A DNA stretch of 64,000 nt from Rhizophagus irregularis (GCF_026210795.1 NC_089447.1:1800501-1864500), one strand, 5' to 3'. Positions 12,391 through 23,565 are shown, numbered from the stretch's first letter. Notes: a model not told the origin generated them from the sequence alone. Numbers and translations: made by a program.

Positions 12391-13292
12391 TGATAAATTC
12401 GATTTGTGAGGTTTGATATATGATTTTTCGTATAATAAAAGTGAATCACATTTTTATGTAAATTTTTGATAAAATGTGTATCAACGCAAAATTTTGGCAT
12501 ATATTTAATATAAAAATTTTAGACTTTTACTATGCAGATATCATTTATTATAATCATTTATATATAAAAATAAAGTGAATCACATTTCTATATTAATTTT
12601 TAATATATTTATATTAAAATTTTTTTGTGAATCATCAAATTCAAGACATTATGTATATCAAGGCAAAATTTCAATATATATTTCATTTTAAAATTTGGAC
12701 TTTTCTATGTCACTATTTTTATATGTAAATAATTGTTATATATAATATTAACATAGTAAAAGTCCAAATTTTTATATGAAATATATGCTGAAATTTTGCA
12801 CTGATACTCATTTTGTCTCTAATTTAATGATTCACAAAAAAAATTTGACATGAAAATATCAAAAATTCATGTAGAAATGTGATTCACTTTATTTTTATAT
12901 ATAAATAACTGTAATAAATGATATCTGCATAATAAAAGTCCAAAATTTTTATAAGAAATATATACTGAAATTTTGTGTTGATACACATTTTGACTTGAAT
13001 TTGATGATTCACAAAAAAAATTTGATACAAAAATATTAAAAATTTATGCAGAAATGTGATTCACTTTATTTTTATATATAAATAACTATAATAAATGATA
13101 TTTGCATAGTAAAAGTCCAAAATTTTTATATTAAATATATGCTGAAATTTTGCGTTTATATACATTTTATCTTGAATTTGATGATTTACAAAAAAAATTT
13201 GACATGAAAATATTAAAAATTCACATAAAAATGTGATTTACTTTTGTTATACAAAAAATCATATATCAAACCTCGCAAATCATAATTTATCA
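12391..13292. mobile_element. About 900-bp foldback element with internal tandem units
   Basis: The left end TGATAAATTCGATTTGTGAG matches the inverted right end CTGATAAATTATGATTTGCG, and both continue GAGGTTTGATATATGATTTT. Inside are repeated units containing GTGAATCACATTT, with ACTTTTACTATGCAGATATC-like spacers, in both orientations, so nearly the whole length can fold. No open frame; the superfamily is unknown because no clean duplication was found. Confidence 0.7.
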
Positions 13293-13315
13293 GTAATTTT
13301 GAAAATGGCAATAAA

Positions 13316-13497
13316 CTTATATATGCTGTTCAAATTATTTTGGGATGCCATAATTATAATTTAAGATGCCATAATTCATTCAGTTTATATGTAATTTACT
13401 ATGTAAAATGCAAAAATAATTCGAAATGCTGTAATTAAATTTAGGATTTTACTTATAATTATAATATCTCAAAATAATTTGGATAACATGTATAAAT
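13316..13497. mobile_element. Small palindromic MITE
   Basis: About 180 bp. The left side has TTCAAATTATTTTGGGATGC and the inverted right side has CCAAATTATTTTGAGATATT, with arms flanking copies of AATGCYRTAATT. A related half-copy lies near 34520-34620. Non-coding. Confidence 0.5.
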
Positions 13498-13760
13498 TTT
13501 AATAGTTTCAAATTTCAATATTTTGAAAAATATTGAAATTTGAAAATATTGAAATTTAAATATTAAAAATTGCAAAACCATTAAAATTAAAAAGATGTCA
13601 ACTAAATTTTATTTAATAATATCTTTATTATTTATTAATAATATTATTTTCTGATGATATTTTTGCTTAAATTTTAATAAAATATTATTTTCTATGTATC
13701 TGTAGATAATAAACTTGCATTAATTTAAATGAATTAAATTAAAATCCAGCCTATTTTTAA

Positions 13761-13915
13761 GATAAATCACCCTAAACTTAAAGTAAGATTTATATATAAA
13801 ATTTGTTAAAAATTCTATTATAAAAGAAAAATTTTATATGATTTTTTTCCTTTTAGCTAATTAATTAATAGAATTTAAACAAATTTTAAGGTAAGATTTT
13901 ATAAAAATTAAAATT
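13761..13915. mobile_element. Diverged relic of the 17407/17904 MITE family
   Basis: Sequence from AATCACCCTAAACTTAAAGT through TTTAGCTAATTAATTAATAG aligns with the body of the two MITEs at 17407 and 17904. The tips and any duplication are gone. Confidence 0.6.
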
Positions 13916-14644
13916 TTTTATAATATTTATTAGTAATAGGCAAGTTCTGTTAAATTATATTATTTTCTATATATAAAAAATTTTATATGCAAATATATTG
14001 CAATGTATCCTTTATAATATTTTATATATAAAAGTTAAAAATACCATTTTAAACTATATTTTGATCTTAAATAAAGTTGTAGAGCAAGTAAAAATACATA
14101 TAATATATTTTTTTAAAAATTCTATAATATGTATATAGAAAATTTAACGATATTATATGATAAAAAATAATTGACATATTTACTATGAGAAAATTATCAA
14201 AAAGAAAGAATATATTGCTATATATCTATATAAAAATAATTTTTCCCAAAAAATAAATATAAAATATAATATTATAATAATTAAATGCTGATATTTTTTT
14301 TATTTTTAAATAAAATATTTTCAAACTTTTCTTTTTAATTTTTATATTTTACTTATCCTTATTTTGTATATTATTACTATAAATAACTTCTAAAAATTGA
14401 TTTTTAAAAAAATGTAATTACAGCAAATTTGAAATATTTTTTATATATAAAAAAAGTAACTGTAAAATTGAATATATTTAAGTTAAAGAATTCAAATGAT
14501 TTTAGATATAATTTTGGTTATTAAATAAATTAATTGCCAATTCAAATAAATCAACACTATTATTACTATATAAATATATTAATAAATTTTGAAGTAAATT
14601 TATTATAATTTTTTATTATTTTAGAATTTATATAATATATAATA

Positions 14645-17003
14645 CAGTCAACTCTCCATAAATGCACCCCTTTAGGCCAGGACCGCAGTGCGTAGCATTT
14701 AGAGGGAGTGCATTTAAAGAATATATAGTAGTAATTGAAATATTATTTATTATTATAAAATTGAAGAATTACAAAATTACAAAAATTACGAAAAATAAAG
14801 CAGTAATTACTATCTAAAGTATTGATCTATAGTAGTTTGTTGCATTGATTTTACTTGTTTTCTTTTAATGTATTTTTCAATAATACCCACTAATTTTATA
14901 TGTTCATTTGCATTTTCTTGTTGAAGTAAAAACAAATTTAGAGTTTTTAAGCATTTTAAAGCTTCATTAATGCTAATGATTTCTGCCAGTACTATCATCT
15001 ATTTCATCAGTGATGATTGGTATTTTTTTTAAATATGTTGTAAAGCTTCGAAATAATTTCATCTTCAGAAATTTCATAAACAATATTTTCTTCGGGAATT
15101 GTTAGAAATTCTTTTAATTGCATCATATTGGGTAAACGAAGAGCTTTAATTGCCTTATTAAGATCAACATCAAGTACTGAATCGTCATCATCATCATCAT
15201 CACCTCCATTATCATCATCATCTCCGTTATCATCATCATCATCATCATCATCTCTATCATCATCATCTCTATCATCATCATCATCTCTATCATCATCATC
15301 TCTATTATCATCATCCCCATTATCATCACCATTTCCACCAAGAATTTTAGTATGATTCCAACAGTTTCAAATAGTATTGACTGAAACTTTATTCCAACTT
15401 TGAATGATGTATTGTATTGCTTGTAAAACATCCATTTTCAAATCTTGTATATGTTGACCAGCTTCAACTTTTTCTAACATCCACCTAATATTACAAATAA
15501 AAATTAAATTAAGATTTGAATTGAAATATTACACAATAATGCATTATAAACAAACTTGCCTAATATGATAACGCCGATAGTGTTTTTTAAAAGACATGAT
15601 GATACTAGCATCCATTGGTTGAAGTTTTGAAGTTGTATTAGGAGGTAAAAAGCGAAACTTGACGATTAGAAAGAGTTAGATTTTCTAGCTTATGACTTGT
15701 GCAATTATCAAAAAGTAATAAAATACGTTGCCTTCTGTGTTTTATGCCCACTTGATAATCAAATTCTTGAAGCCACTCTTGAAAAAGAGTTGTTAACATC
15801 CAGGCTTTAGAATTATTCTGATAAGTCATTGGTAAATTTCTGATATTGATGTTTTTAAAACGTCGAGGATTTGCATATTTACCAATTATCAATGGCTTCA
15901 GTTTATGTGAACCATCAGCATTTGAACATAAAGCAACAGAAAGGCGTTCTTTGCATTTTTTCCGTCCAGAAAGACGCTGTGTAGTTAATGTTCGATCTGG
16001 TTCTAACCTAAAAAATAACTGATACATCAGATGATAATGAGCTAATACAAATAAGGAAAACTTGAATATTAAAAAAAATTACTGATAGAAAAGCCCAGTT
16101 TCGTCCATATTGTAAATTCGTTCAGAAGGATATTTGGAACATTTATTTCTAATTAATGGCAGAGCTTCAGCAATAGCATCTATGTCAGCTGAGTCTGCTT
16201 CTCCTTGAAGTTTTACCTGACGAATATTATTACGGTCTTTAAACTTTTGAAGCCAGCCAGAAGAAAATTGTAATTTTCCTTGAGGGACATTTAACTCATC
16301 AGCTAACTGTTTTGCTTTTTCGGTTAAAACACCATCACTCAAAATTGTTTTATGCTGATAATTTAATACAAATTCCTTTAGTGCAAGCTCGAGTTCTGGA
16401 ACAAGAACAGATTTATGGCGCTTTGCTTCTGGATTAGCAATTTCTGTACCAAGTCTCTTATTCTTACTTTTCAAAATTCTTGTAATTGTGGACTCATCAA
16501 CTCTAACCCCCATTTTTCTTCTATCCAGTTCACATATTGGGTTCGAGTCTTTTTATTATCATAAGCATAAAGACAGAACTCATATTTTTGAAGGTCGGTT
16601 AAAGTAACTCTATTTTTCGGCATAACTATTTACCGGTTTGAAGTTAACTAAACTGCGCGTACTGCGCATACTATGCGCAATTATATAGGTTCAGTAATAC
16701 ATGTCTTAATTGACAACTTTTAGTAATTTTTATTAATATAAATAGACAAATAAGGAATAGAAAATCAATGTAATACATGTAATACATTAAATTAAATTGA
16801 GTATTTTGGTATCTATTTCACGTAAAAATCACGTGAGTGCATTTATAGAAAATTACACTATATAATTGAATTAAAAAAATTATTACACATGTAGAACATG
16901 GAGGGTGTGCATTTAGCATTAAGTTCCAAGTTGGGACCAGGCAAAAGGATGCATTTGTAGAGGGTGTGCATTTATAGAGGGTGCATTAATAGAGAGTTGA
17001 CTG
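14645..17003 (-). mobile_element. Tigger/pogo-like (Tc1/mariner superfamily) transposon, degenerate
   Basis: The inverted ends are CAGTCAACTCTCCATAAATG on the left and CAGTCAACTCTCTATTAATG on the right (reverse complement), both followed by CACCC, and TA duplications lie at 14643-14644 and 17004-17005. The size, 2359 bp, is normal for a single-gene Tigger element. The transposase on the minus strand is broken, so this copy is not autonomous. Extra GTGCATTTATAGAGGG repeats sit just inside the right end. Confidence 0.92.
14810..16623 (-). pseudogene. Tigger/pogo-type DDE transposase, frameshifted
   Basis: Read from ATG at 16621-16623: an N-terminal DNA-binding start (MPKNRVTLTDLQKYEF), a frameshift in an A/G run near 16510, a CENP-B type helix-turn-helix (QLADELNVPQGKLQFSSGWL), then the first catalytic Asp in YNMDETGLFYQ. 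After a break near 16030-16079 comes FRLEPDRTL, then LLLFDNCTSHKLENL with the second catalytic Asp. A one-base shift follows VSL; another frame continues LPPNTTSKLQPMDASIIMSF, with the third-acid region. A probable GC-AG intron (about 15482-15577) leads to WMLEKVEAGQHIQDLKMDVL, an in-frame TGA (NTI*NCWNH), a poly-Asp tract from a TCATCA microsatellite (about 15180-15320), and the C-terminus ending QTTIDQYFR after one more shift. Clearly non-functional. Confidence 0.88.
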
Positions 17004-17154
17004 TATATAGTATTAAAAGTTTATATTTAATAATTATATAATTTTGTTTCAATTTTCTAAACTAATTCTATATTATATAATTTGAAATTAACTATTAAAA
17101 AACTAGAATTTCTTGTGTAAAGTACTAATAAAATGCAGCTTTTGAAATTATTTT

Positions 17155-17398
17155 ATTTTATTTTTAAGATAAATTCTATTAAAATTACCAGTTAGATTTT
17201 TTAAAAAAGATTTATATAAAAAGTTATAAGTATTTAAAATTGCATAATTTTTATATAATTAGCTAGCCAAAATTTATGATAATTTGGATTAATTTTATAT
17301 ATTATGATAATACCAACTTGAATTATTATAATCTAAATTAAATGCAATTTTTTTTTAAAAAAAAATTTTATTAATATATGACTTTTATAAAATAATAA
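17155..17398. repeat. Dispersed repeat, copy 2
   Basis: Direct-orientation partner of 5205-5465. Its end abuts the MITE at 17407, whose duplicated target TTGCTTTA starts within it. Confidence 0.7.
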
Positions 17399-17406
17399 TT
17401 GCTTTA

Positions 17407-17632
17407 CAGGACCCTACTTACTTATAAGATAGGTCACCCTCAGGCCTAAGGTAAAAATCATATATAAAATTTTTTGCAGATTCTACTATAAAAGGAAATT
17501 TTATGTTACATTATTATGATTTTTTTCTTTTTTAGCTAATTAACCAATAGAATTTAAGAAAAAATTTAGGTAAAAACTATTAGTAAAGGGCTAATTTTCT
17601 ACAGTGACCTTTATTATAAGTAAGCGGGATCT
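17407..17632. mobile_element. 226-bp hAT-like MITE, copy A
   Basis: Flanked by TTGCTTTA (17399-17406 and 17633-17640). The left tip CAGGACCCTACTTACTTATA matches the inverted right tip AGATCCCGCTTACTTATAAT. The body holds AACCAATAGAATTTAAG and is about 90 percent similar by eye to copy B. Eight-base duplications suggest hAT; no coding capacity. Confidence 0.82.
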
Positions 17633-17903
17633 TTGCTTTACTCTCCTATAAATAATTTTCATATGAAATATTTATAATTTAGTAAAAAAAAAAAATCCGA
17701 TAGGAATATATACTACTTGGATAAAAGTAGTAAACATCAAATATTGATTAATTTTTTAAAAACATATATAATAAGTTAATAACCCAGTTTGAAATTTTGT
17801 ATATCTGTATATACTATAACATAAATATTATTTTATATATAATAAATTTCAAATGTGATTACAAAAACAAATTTTAAACCAGTTTTTACTATATATGATT
17901 TAA

Positions 17904-18126
17904 CAGGACCCTGCTTACTTATAAGATAGGTCACTCCCAGACCTAAGGTAAAAATCATATAAAATTCTTTGCAGATCCTACTAAAAAGGAAATTTTATGT
18001 TATATTGTTATGATTTTTTTCCTTTTTAGCTAATTAACCAATAGAATTTAAGAAAAAAGTAAGGTAAAAACTATTAGTAAAGGGACAATTTTCTACAGTG
18101 ATCTTTATTATAAGTAAGCGGGATTC
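17904..18126. mobile_element. 223-bp hAT-like MITE, copy B
   Basis: Flanked by TGATTTAA (17896-17903 and 18127-18134). Tips are CAGGACCCTGCTTACTTATA and, inverted, GAATCCCGCTTACTTATAAT. Same orientation as copy A, only 270 bp away. Confidence 0.82.
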
Positions 18127-18582
18127 TGATTTAATTGAACTTGAATATAATTAAATTATTGGTTTTTTTAAAAGTGACGTCATAAAATTATATATTGCAA
18201 AAAAATTTAAATTATCTAAAACTTCAGTTATTTAAACTATTTAAGTTTATTGTAATGGAAAAAATCTTAAAGCATAATCATAAAGTGACTATCTAAAACT
18301 TTTAAATATTAAATACAAAAAAACATTAAAGAAAATTGTTAAAAAAATAATTGTCAGTTAGTTGAGCGAATTAAAAATAAATTTCAAAAGAAAACTAATA
18401 TGGAAGTCTTTACTAAAACTATTAGAAGAAATTTATATGAATTTAACTTTTTTTCTCATATTTTAGTATCTAAACTACTTCTTAATGATTAACAAAGAGA
18501 AAATCATTTAAAATGGTATATTAAAAAAAAGATTAATCTTTTGCAAAATGGAAATTAGTTATATAAAGTGATGAGAGCTGAT

Positions 18583-19519
18583 TATACTTGGGTGCCGAAA
18601 CCTTTTGGCTATATACCAAAATTGAAACACTTTTTGGCATATAATAGTTTCTGAAATTTCAAATCCCAAACTATTGCCAAAATCCCAAATCATTGCCAAA
18701 ATCCCAAACTATTGAAACTATTGCCAAAATCCAAATCATTGCCAAAATTCCAAATCATTGCCAAAATCAAATTCATTGCTAAAATCCAAAATTAGAGTTC
18801 TGAACTAAAGCGAAATTTTTTTTTCAATTCAGTTTGGTAATATACGGTAAGTTTTTATAATAATTAATATTAATTTTTCTTTTACTGAATTTTCAGTGGT
18901 TTATCTACAAAAACTTCTCAAAAGTCAGTGAAAGTGCCTAGTGTTGAAAGTGTATGTTGTCCAAAATGTTGTATAATTATATAATCACGTAAACAGGATT
19001 GCAAAAGTTGAATAGGGACTGGAGAATATACTAAACATTAACTTTATTATTTAAGTGATAAAATAATAAAATCAACATGACCTCTATTAAGGTGAAGACT
19101 TTGATACGATGCCTCCAGTGGGATGTTGGTAGGTATCACTACCAAAACTTTTATGAATTATTCTGCTGTGTCACCTCTTCTGTATTCTATATAAACTATG
19201 AGTACTGGAAAAAAAGTACTGGCTAGGTTTTTATTATATTATATAGATTATACTTTTGGGATTTGGCAATGGTTTTGAGTTTCAGCAATTATTTGGGATT
19301 TCAATAAAGGTTTAGAATTTTGGCAACAGTTTGGAATTTTAGCAACGGTTTGGAATTTTAACAACGGTTTGGGATTTTGGCAATAGTTTAGAATTTAGGC
19401 AATAGTTTGGGATTTGGAATTTAAGATTTGGAATTTTGGCAAAATTCTGAAACTATATTTTGGTATATGTCAAATCCTAAACATATTTTAGCACCTATAA
19501 GTTTCAGCACCCAAGTCTA
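18583..19519. mobile_element. 937-bp hAT-like foldback element with 19-bp subterminal arrays
   Basis: The left tip TATACTTGGGTGCCGAAACC matches the inverted right tip TAGACTTGGGTGCTGAAACT. The flanks GAGCTGAT (18575-18582) and AAGTTGAT (19520-19527) agree at 6 of 8 bases. Each arm carries repeated units of the type AAATCCCAAATCATTGCCA; the middle (about 18840-19250) is unique, with no convincing gene. Confidence 0.72.
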
Positions 19520-19598
19520 AAGTTGATTTACTATATTTAAGAATGATAGTTCAGGTTATATTTGAAGAATATTTGAAACAAAATTTAATATTGAAATA

Positions 19599-19720
19599 TA
19601 GTCAACTCCCTTTATAGTCATTCCCGTTATAGTCACATTCTACTATATAGTCACACCACATCAGGAAATTTTATAGCGCGAAAAATTGCGTAAGTTTACG
19701 ATTTTGTAAGTTTACAAAAG
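19599..19720. mobile_element. Left terminus of a pogo-type element
   Basis: After a TA comes TAGTCAACTCCCTTTATAGT, then repeats of TATAGTCA. It pairs as an inverted repeat with the end at 32220-32312 (CAGTCAACTCTCTTTATAGT). The stretch from CACATCAGGAAATT to GCGTAAGTTTAC also has an inverted match at about 23520-23562. Either 32312 or a truncated end near 23690 could be its true partner. Confidence 0.6.
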
Positions 19721-19849
19721 TTTATGGCATAATATTTCGAAAAATTTCAAAATATTACGTAAGTTTACAATTTCGTAAGATTTATGTGATATTACGGTTA
19801 AAATATTACGTGAGTTTTCAATATCGTAAGATTTACGCAATATTACGGT

Positions 19850-20335
19850 CAAAATATTCTGCAAATTTACGAAACTGTAAACCTGCGTAATATTACGGTT
19901 GAAATATTTCGAAAATTTACGAAACTGTAAACCTGCGTAATATTACGGTTGAAATATTTCGAAAATTTACGAAACTGTAAACCTGCGTAATATTACGGTT
20001 AAAATATTTCGAAAATTTACGAAACTGTAAACCTGCGTAATATTACGGTTGAAATATTTCGAAAATTTACGAAACTGTAAACCTGCGTAATATTACGGTT
20101 AAAATATTTCGAAAATTTACGAAACTGTAAACCTGCGTAATATTACGGTTAAAATATTTCGAAAATTTACGAAACTGTAAACCTGCGTAATATTACGGTC
20201 AAAATATTCTGCAAATTTACGAAACTGTAAACCTGCATAATATTACGGTTGAAATATTTCGAAAATTTACGAAACTGTAAACCTGCGTAATATTACGGTT
20301 GAAATATTTCGAAAATTTACGAGATTGTAAACTGC
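19850..20335. repeat. 50-bp satellite, about 9-10 copies
   Basis: Tandem units of exactly 50 bp (for example GAAACTGTAA recurs at 19921 and 19971). Each unit contains two short palindromes, CGTAATATTACG and TTTCGAAA, and the phrase GAAACTGTAAACCTG. Copies differ by a few substitutions; the right edge decays into unique sequence. Confidence 0.92.
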
Positions 20336-20344
20336 ATATGCAGT

Positions 20345-20718
20345 AGAACGTATACAAGGGGCATGTGATACTATTGAATAATCAAAAATAATATAAACAC
20401 CTTTTCTTTTATATAAACACCTTTTTTTTTAAGTTTGGGAAAGCAAATTTATTTTTATTTACGAATTTTTTATTATTTACAATTTTTATGTTAAAAATTA
20501 AAGTAAATTCTAATTTTTATTATAACTTAATAAAAAAAATACACATTTGATACTTGTTCGCTACTATTTTATAAAATAGTACCCAGGCTGTACGGCGTGG
20601 ACGTCAGTATCAGTCACAGCCCAAAAAAAACGTGAGTCTCCAGCCGATATTTGGTCACGGATCAAAATGCTAACTACTCACTTAATAAATAATAAAAAAA
20701 TAAAAATAATTATCTTCT
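20345..20718. other. Spacer between satellite and SANT-like gene
   Basis: AT-rich with a local direct duplication (ATATAAACACCTTTT twice near 20395-20435). The GC-richer piece at 20580-20670 may be untranslated sequence of the following minus-strand gene; nothing definite. Confidence 0.4.
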
Positions 20719-21332
20719 TCTACGATACGTAGGTAAGTTTCTCCTTGCCCTACGATCGTCACGCGACTAAAATTGATCAAATTTATCAAATTTAAAACAT
20801 GAACGTAAATATTAATTATAAATTTTATTATAGTATAATTACCCGGCCTCTCCCAAAATCTCGTTCTAAATTCGCGATAATATCTTGCGCCGGTACGCGT
20901 CCACAGCCGCCGCCCAGGGTTACCATTACGATAAAGGACATAGTTCTAAATATCAAAATCAGTTTGAATATTCGGTAAATACATTTAATTTATATGAATG
21001 TAATGTTATTTATTTACTTACATGGTAATCCCCGACGAGGTTCCTCCACTTTTGGCTGCACTGTCTGTCGGAAACCCTCGTTCGAAATATTCTATTTATT
21101 CTGATTCAATTAAATGGATTGGTTAATTTGAATTTAAATTCTTTCTTAAAGAAATTATAGATATTAGTCATATGAACCTATTGGCAACAGAGTCCCAAAA
21201 ATCTTGGCGGCTTCTACCATTAATATTGTGGTAGGCGCGGTTTCTGTCTCGGCGTATGTCAACAAGTTCGTCCATTATAGCCCAGTTCCAATGGACGTTA
21301 TAGTGGGAACGACGACGTGTGTGGCAAGGCAT
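20719..21332 (-). CDS. SANT/Myb-like (trihelix/MADF-type) DNA-binding protein, multi-exon
   Basis: Assembled by hand from splice signals. Exon 1 is 21178-21332 (starts MPCHTRRRSHYNVHWN, donor GTTCAT), exon 2 is 21022-21091 (acceptor AAATAG, donor GTAAGT) and exon 3 is 20843-20945 (acceptor ATTTAG, donor GTAATT). Phases agree across both introns and give about 109 residues: W-x-x-MDELVDIRRD ... FWDSVANRIFRTRVSDRQCS, then QKWRNLVGDY and a basic RTGARYYREFRTRFWERP end. The regularly spaced Trp residues and the QCSQKWRNLVGDY helix are typical of a trihelix/SANT-like domain, probably binding DNA. The last exon is uncertain: splicing at TTTTAG gives a stop after two residues, while a downstream acceptor gives a longer tail; an Arg-rich frame (RNLPTYRRRR) ends at 20713. 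Its place between repeats suggests a transposon-associated gene. Confidence 0.65.
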
Positions 21333-21863
21333 TATTAGTAATTTGATTTTGGGATGAGTAAAAATTTGAAAGAAGGTCGTAAAATGTCACTTTAAATAAA
21401 ATTTGAACAATACCTCTTTGGTTTGATTTTATTTCTCGTTTCAATTAAAATTTAATTTATTAGACTTTTCATCATTAAACATATTAATTAAATCTCATGC
21501 GGATATGGATTATCTAAATATAAATATCATGATTCTAAATATAAATATAAATCACTTAATTTATTTTAATTTTTTTTAAAAAAAAATCTTAGTTTGATTT
21601 CAATTAAAAATAATTAAAAATCATGTACATGTTTTGGTTATTTAAATATAAATATCAATATATTATATTTAAAAATAAACCAATTTATTATTAGCACATT
21701 CTATTGAATTTTAAAAAAATCAATTTTTTTTTTTAAAAAAAAAATCAATATATCATATTTAAAAATAAAACAATTATATTCTGATTAAATATTTTGCGTA
21801 CATTTCTTAAAAAAATCATAAAAAAAAATCTTGTACGTCGTACATGCAATTACTAAATATCAT
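21333..21863. other. AT-rich spacer
   Basis: Low-complexity AT DNA with two near-repeats around ATATAAATATCA; no gene seen. The minus-strand frame at 21816-22067 runs across the MITE and is not credible. Confidence 0.45.
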
Positions 21864-21874
21864 CCCCTTGTGAT

Positions 21875-22024
21875 GGGCGTCCTTAACGTACAGTAGGGGT
21901 GTAAATATTAACGTACAAACTGGCCCGAGTTTAGGAGTTATGCACTTGCACGTGATAGCGTTAACGTTAACTCCGGCCAGTTCGTACATTAATATCGTAC
22001 ACCCCCACTGTACATTAAGAAATC
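21875..22024. mobile_element. 150-bp Mutator-like MITE with 11-bp TSD
   Basis: Direct repeats CCCCTTGTGAT lie at 21864-21874 and 22025-22035. The left arm GGGCGTCCTTAACGTACAGT mirrors the right arm, whose inverse begins GGATTTCTTAATGTACAGTG; complementarity then runs through GGGGTGTA to ACTGGCC, leaving a loop of about 45 nt. Duplications of 9-11 bp point to Mutator-like transposition. Non-coding. Confidence 0.82.
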
Positions 22025-22439
22025 CCCCTTGTGATAAATAAAAAATTACGCAACACAAATTCAACACAAACTCAACACAAATTTAACAAATTTAACGAAA
22101 TTTGGCCAAAATTAATAATTTTTTACCAGAATTATCAACACAAATTGAACACAAATTGAACACAAATTTCAGTCACGATTTATTTATGTCACACCCGCTG
22201 TACAATATACATAATTTTTTAAAATGCAAATTTCTGTAATTTTATGATATCGTATTTTCTGGCCAATCAAAATTAGGCTGATCCTTGCATGTGATTTAAT
22301 CATTTAATCATGCACGCGTTTTTGTCTTATTTATTTTTGTTTCTTATTTCTTTATTCTTTTGTTCAATATTTTTAATTTTTTTGTCTCTTCTTTCTATTA
22401 TTTCTTTAATTATATACAATATATTTACATATATTTCAT

Positions 22440-22950
22440 AATTTATTGCTTTGCAGGTATAGAAATATTTGTTTATTAATACTAATTATTTTCATTTTTT
22501 TTTACCTCTTTGTTATTTTGTATCGTAATACTAACAATAATATCCATGTTTCCTTTATTCCTTTTTACTTGTACTTTAATACTAACGATACTAACAATAC
22601 TAACAACATGTTTATTTTTTTCCTTTCTCTTTATTTCTTTATTCTTTTGTTCAATTACTTTGCAGGTATAGAAATATTTATTTATTAATACTAATTATTT
22701 TAATATTAACGCATTTTTTTTTTACCTCTTTTTTTCTTTATGTCGTAATACTAACAATACTATCTACGTTTCCTTTATTTCTTTTTACTTGTACTTTAAT
22801 ACTAACGATAATATCCATGTTTCTTTTACTCCTTTTACTGTTTCTTTAACTCTTTTTACCTTAATACTAACAATAATAACAATATTTCTTTTATCTTTAT
22901 ATCTAATACTAACGTTACTATAGCTGTTTCTCTTCTTTTTACGTCTAATA
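22440..22950. repeat. TACTAAC-rich pyrimidine tract with 209-bp direct repeat
   Basis: TTGCAGGTATAGAAATATTT occurs at about 22451 and 22660. Between and after are about eight copies of ATACTAAC followed by long T/C tracts. The ORF over 22446-22688 is low complexity and not believed to be a gene. Confidence 0.65.
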
Positions 22951-23085
22951 ATATTGTTACTCTACTCTTTCTCTTTTTTACTTTTATGTATTCTGTATAT
23001 ATTAATAAATACTTGTAATTTTTTATGATTATATCTAATAAAACATACATTATATAAACTTATAGTACAGAAAATGAAGTATTAT

Positions 23086-23565
23086 TTATCGAAATATTTT
23101 GAAATATTACGAAATATTAAGTTGTGTAAAATCACAGAATATTACGAATCGTCAAATTATGGAACATTACGCATCATAGAATTTCGAAATATTTTAAAAA
23201 GTTGCGAAGTATTACGCAGTAAAATTACGGAATATTACGAATCGTAAAATTACGAAGCCTTGCATACAGTAATATTTCGAAATATTTTAAAAAGTTACAA
23301 AATATTACGCTTACGCAAACTTGCGGCGGGTCTGAAAACTTACGAAATATTATGTAAAATTACGAAATATTGCGAACCGCAAAATTACGGAATATTACAA
23401 ATCGTAAAATTACGAAGCTTTGCATATCGTAATATTTTGAAATATTTTAAAAAGTTACGAAATATTACGCTTACGCAAACTTGCGGCGGGTCTGGAAGCT
23501 TACGAAATATTATGATATGTAAACTTGCGCAACTTTTCACACTATATAATTTCCTGATGCAGTTG
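23086..23565. repeat. AATATTACG-rich decayed repeat, inverted relative of the 19.7-20.3 kb arm
   Basis: Many copies of GAAATATTACG, with a local direct duplication (CTTACGCAAACTTGCGGCGG at about 23311 and 23470). The right end, inverted, matches 19669-19718 (CATCAGGAAATT ... GCGYAAGTTTAC). The frame 23260-23763 is this repeat read through and is not a gene. Confidence 0.65.

Noticed and set aside
15123-15431. Met-rich frame and Ser-rich frame over the TCATCA tract
   Set aside because: Microsatellite inside the Tigger-like transposase; only the Asp-rich reading fits the transposase tail.
16530-16560. Possible tRNA T-loop (GGGTTCGAGTC)
   Set aside because: Lies within the Tigger transposase coding fragment and has no cloverleaf partners.
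21816-22067. 83-codon minus-strand frame
   Set aside because: Runs straight through both arms of the Mutator-like MITE.
22446-22688. Phe/Ile-rich 80-codon frame
   Set aside because: Low-complexity T-rich repeat, no conserved feature.
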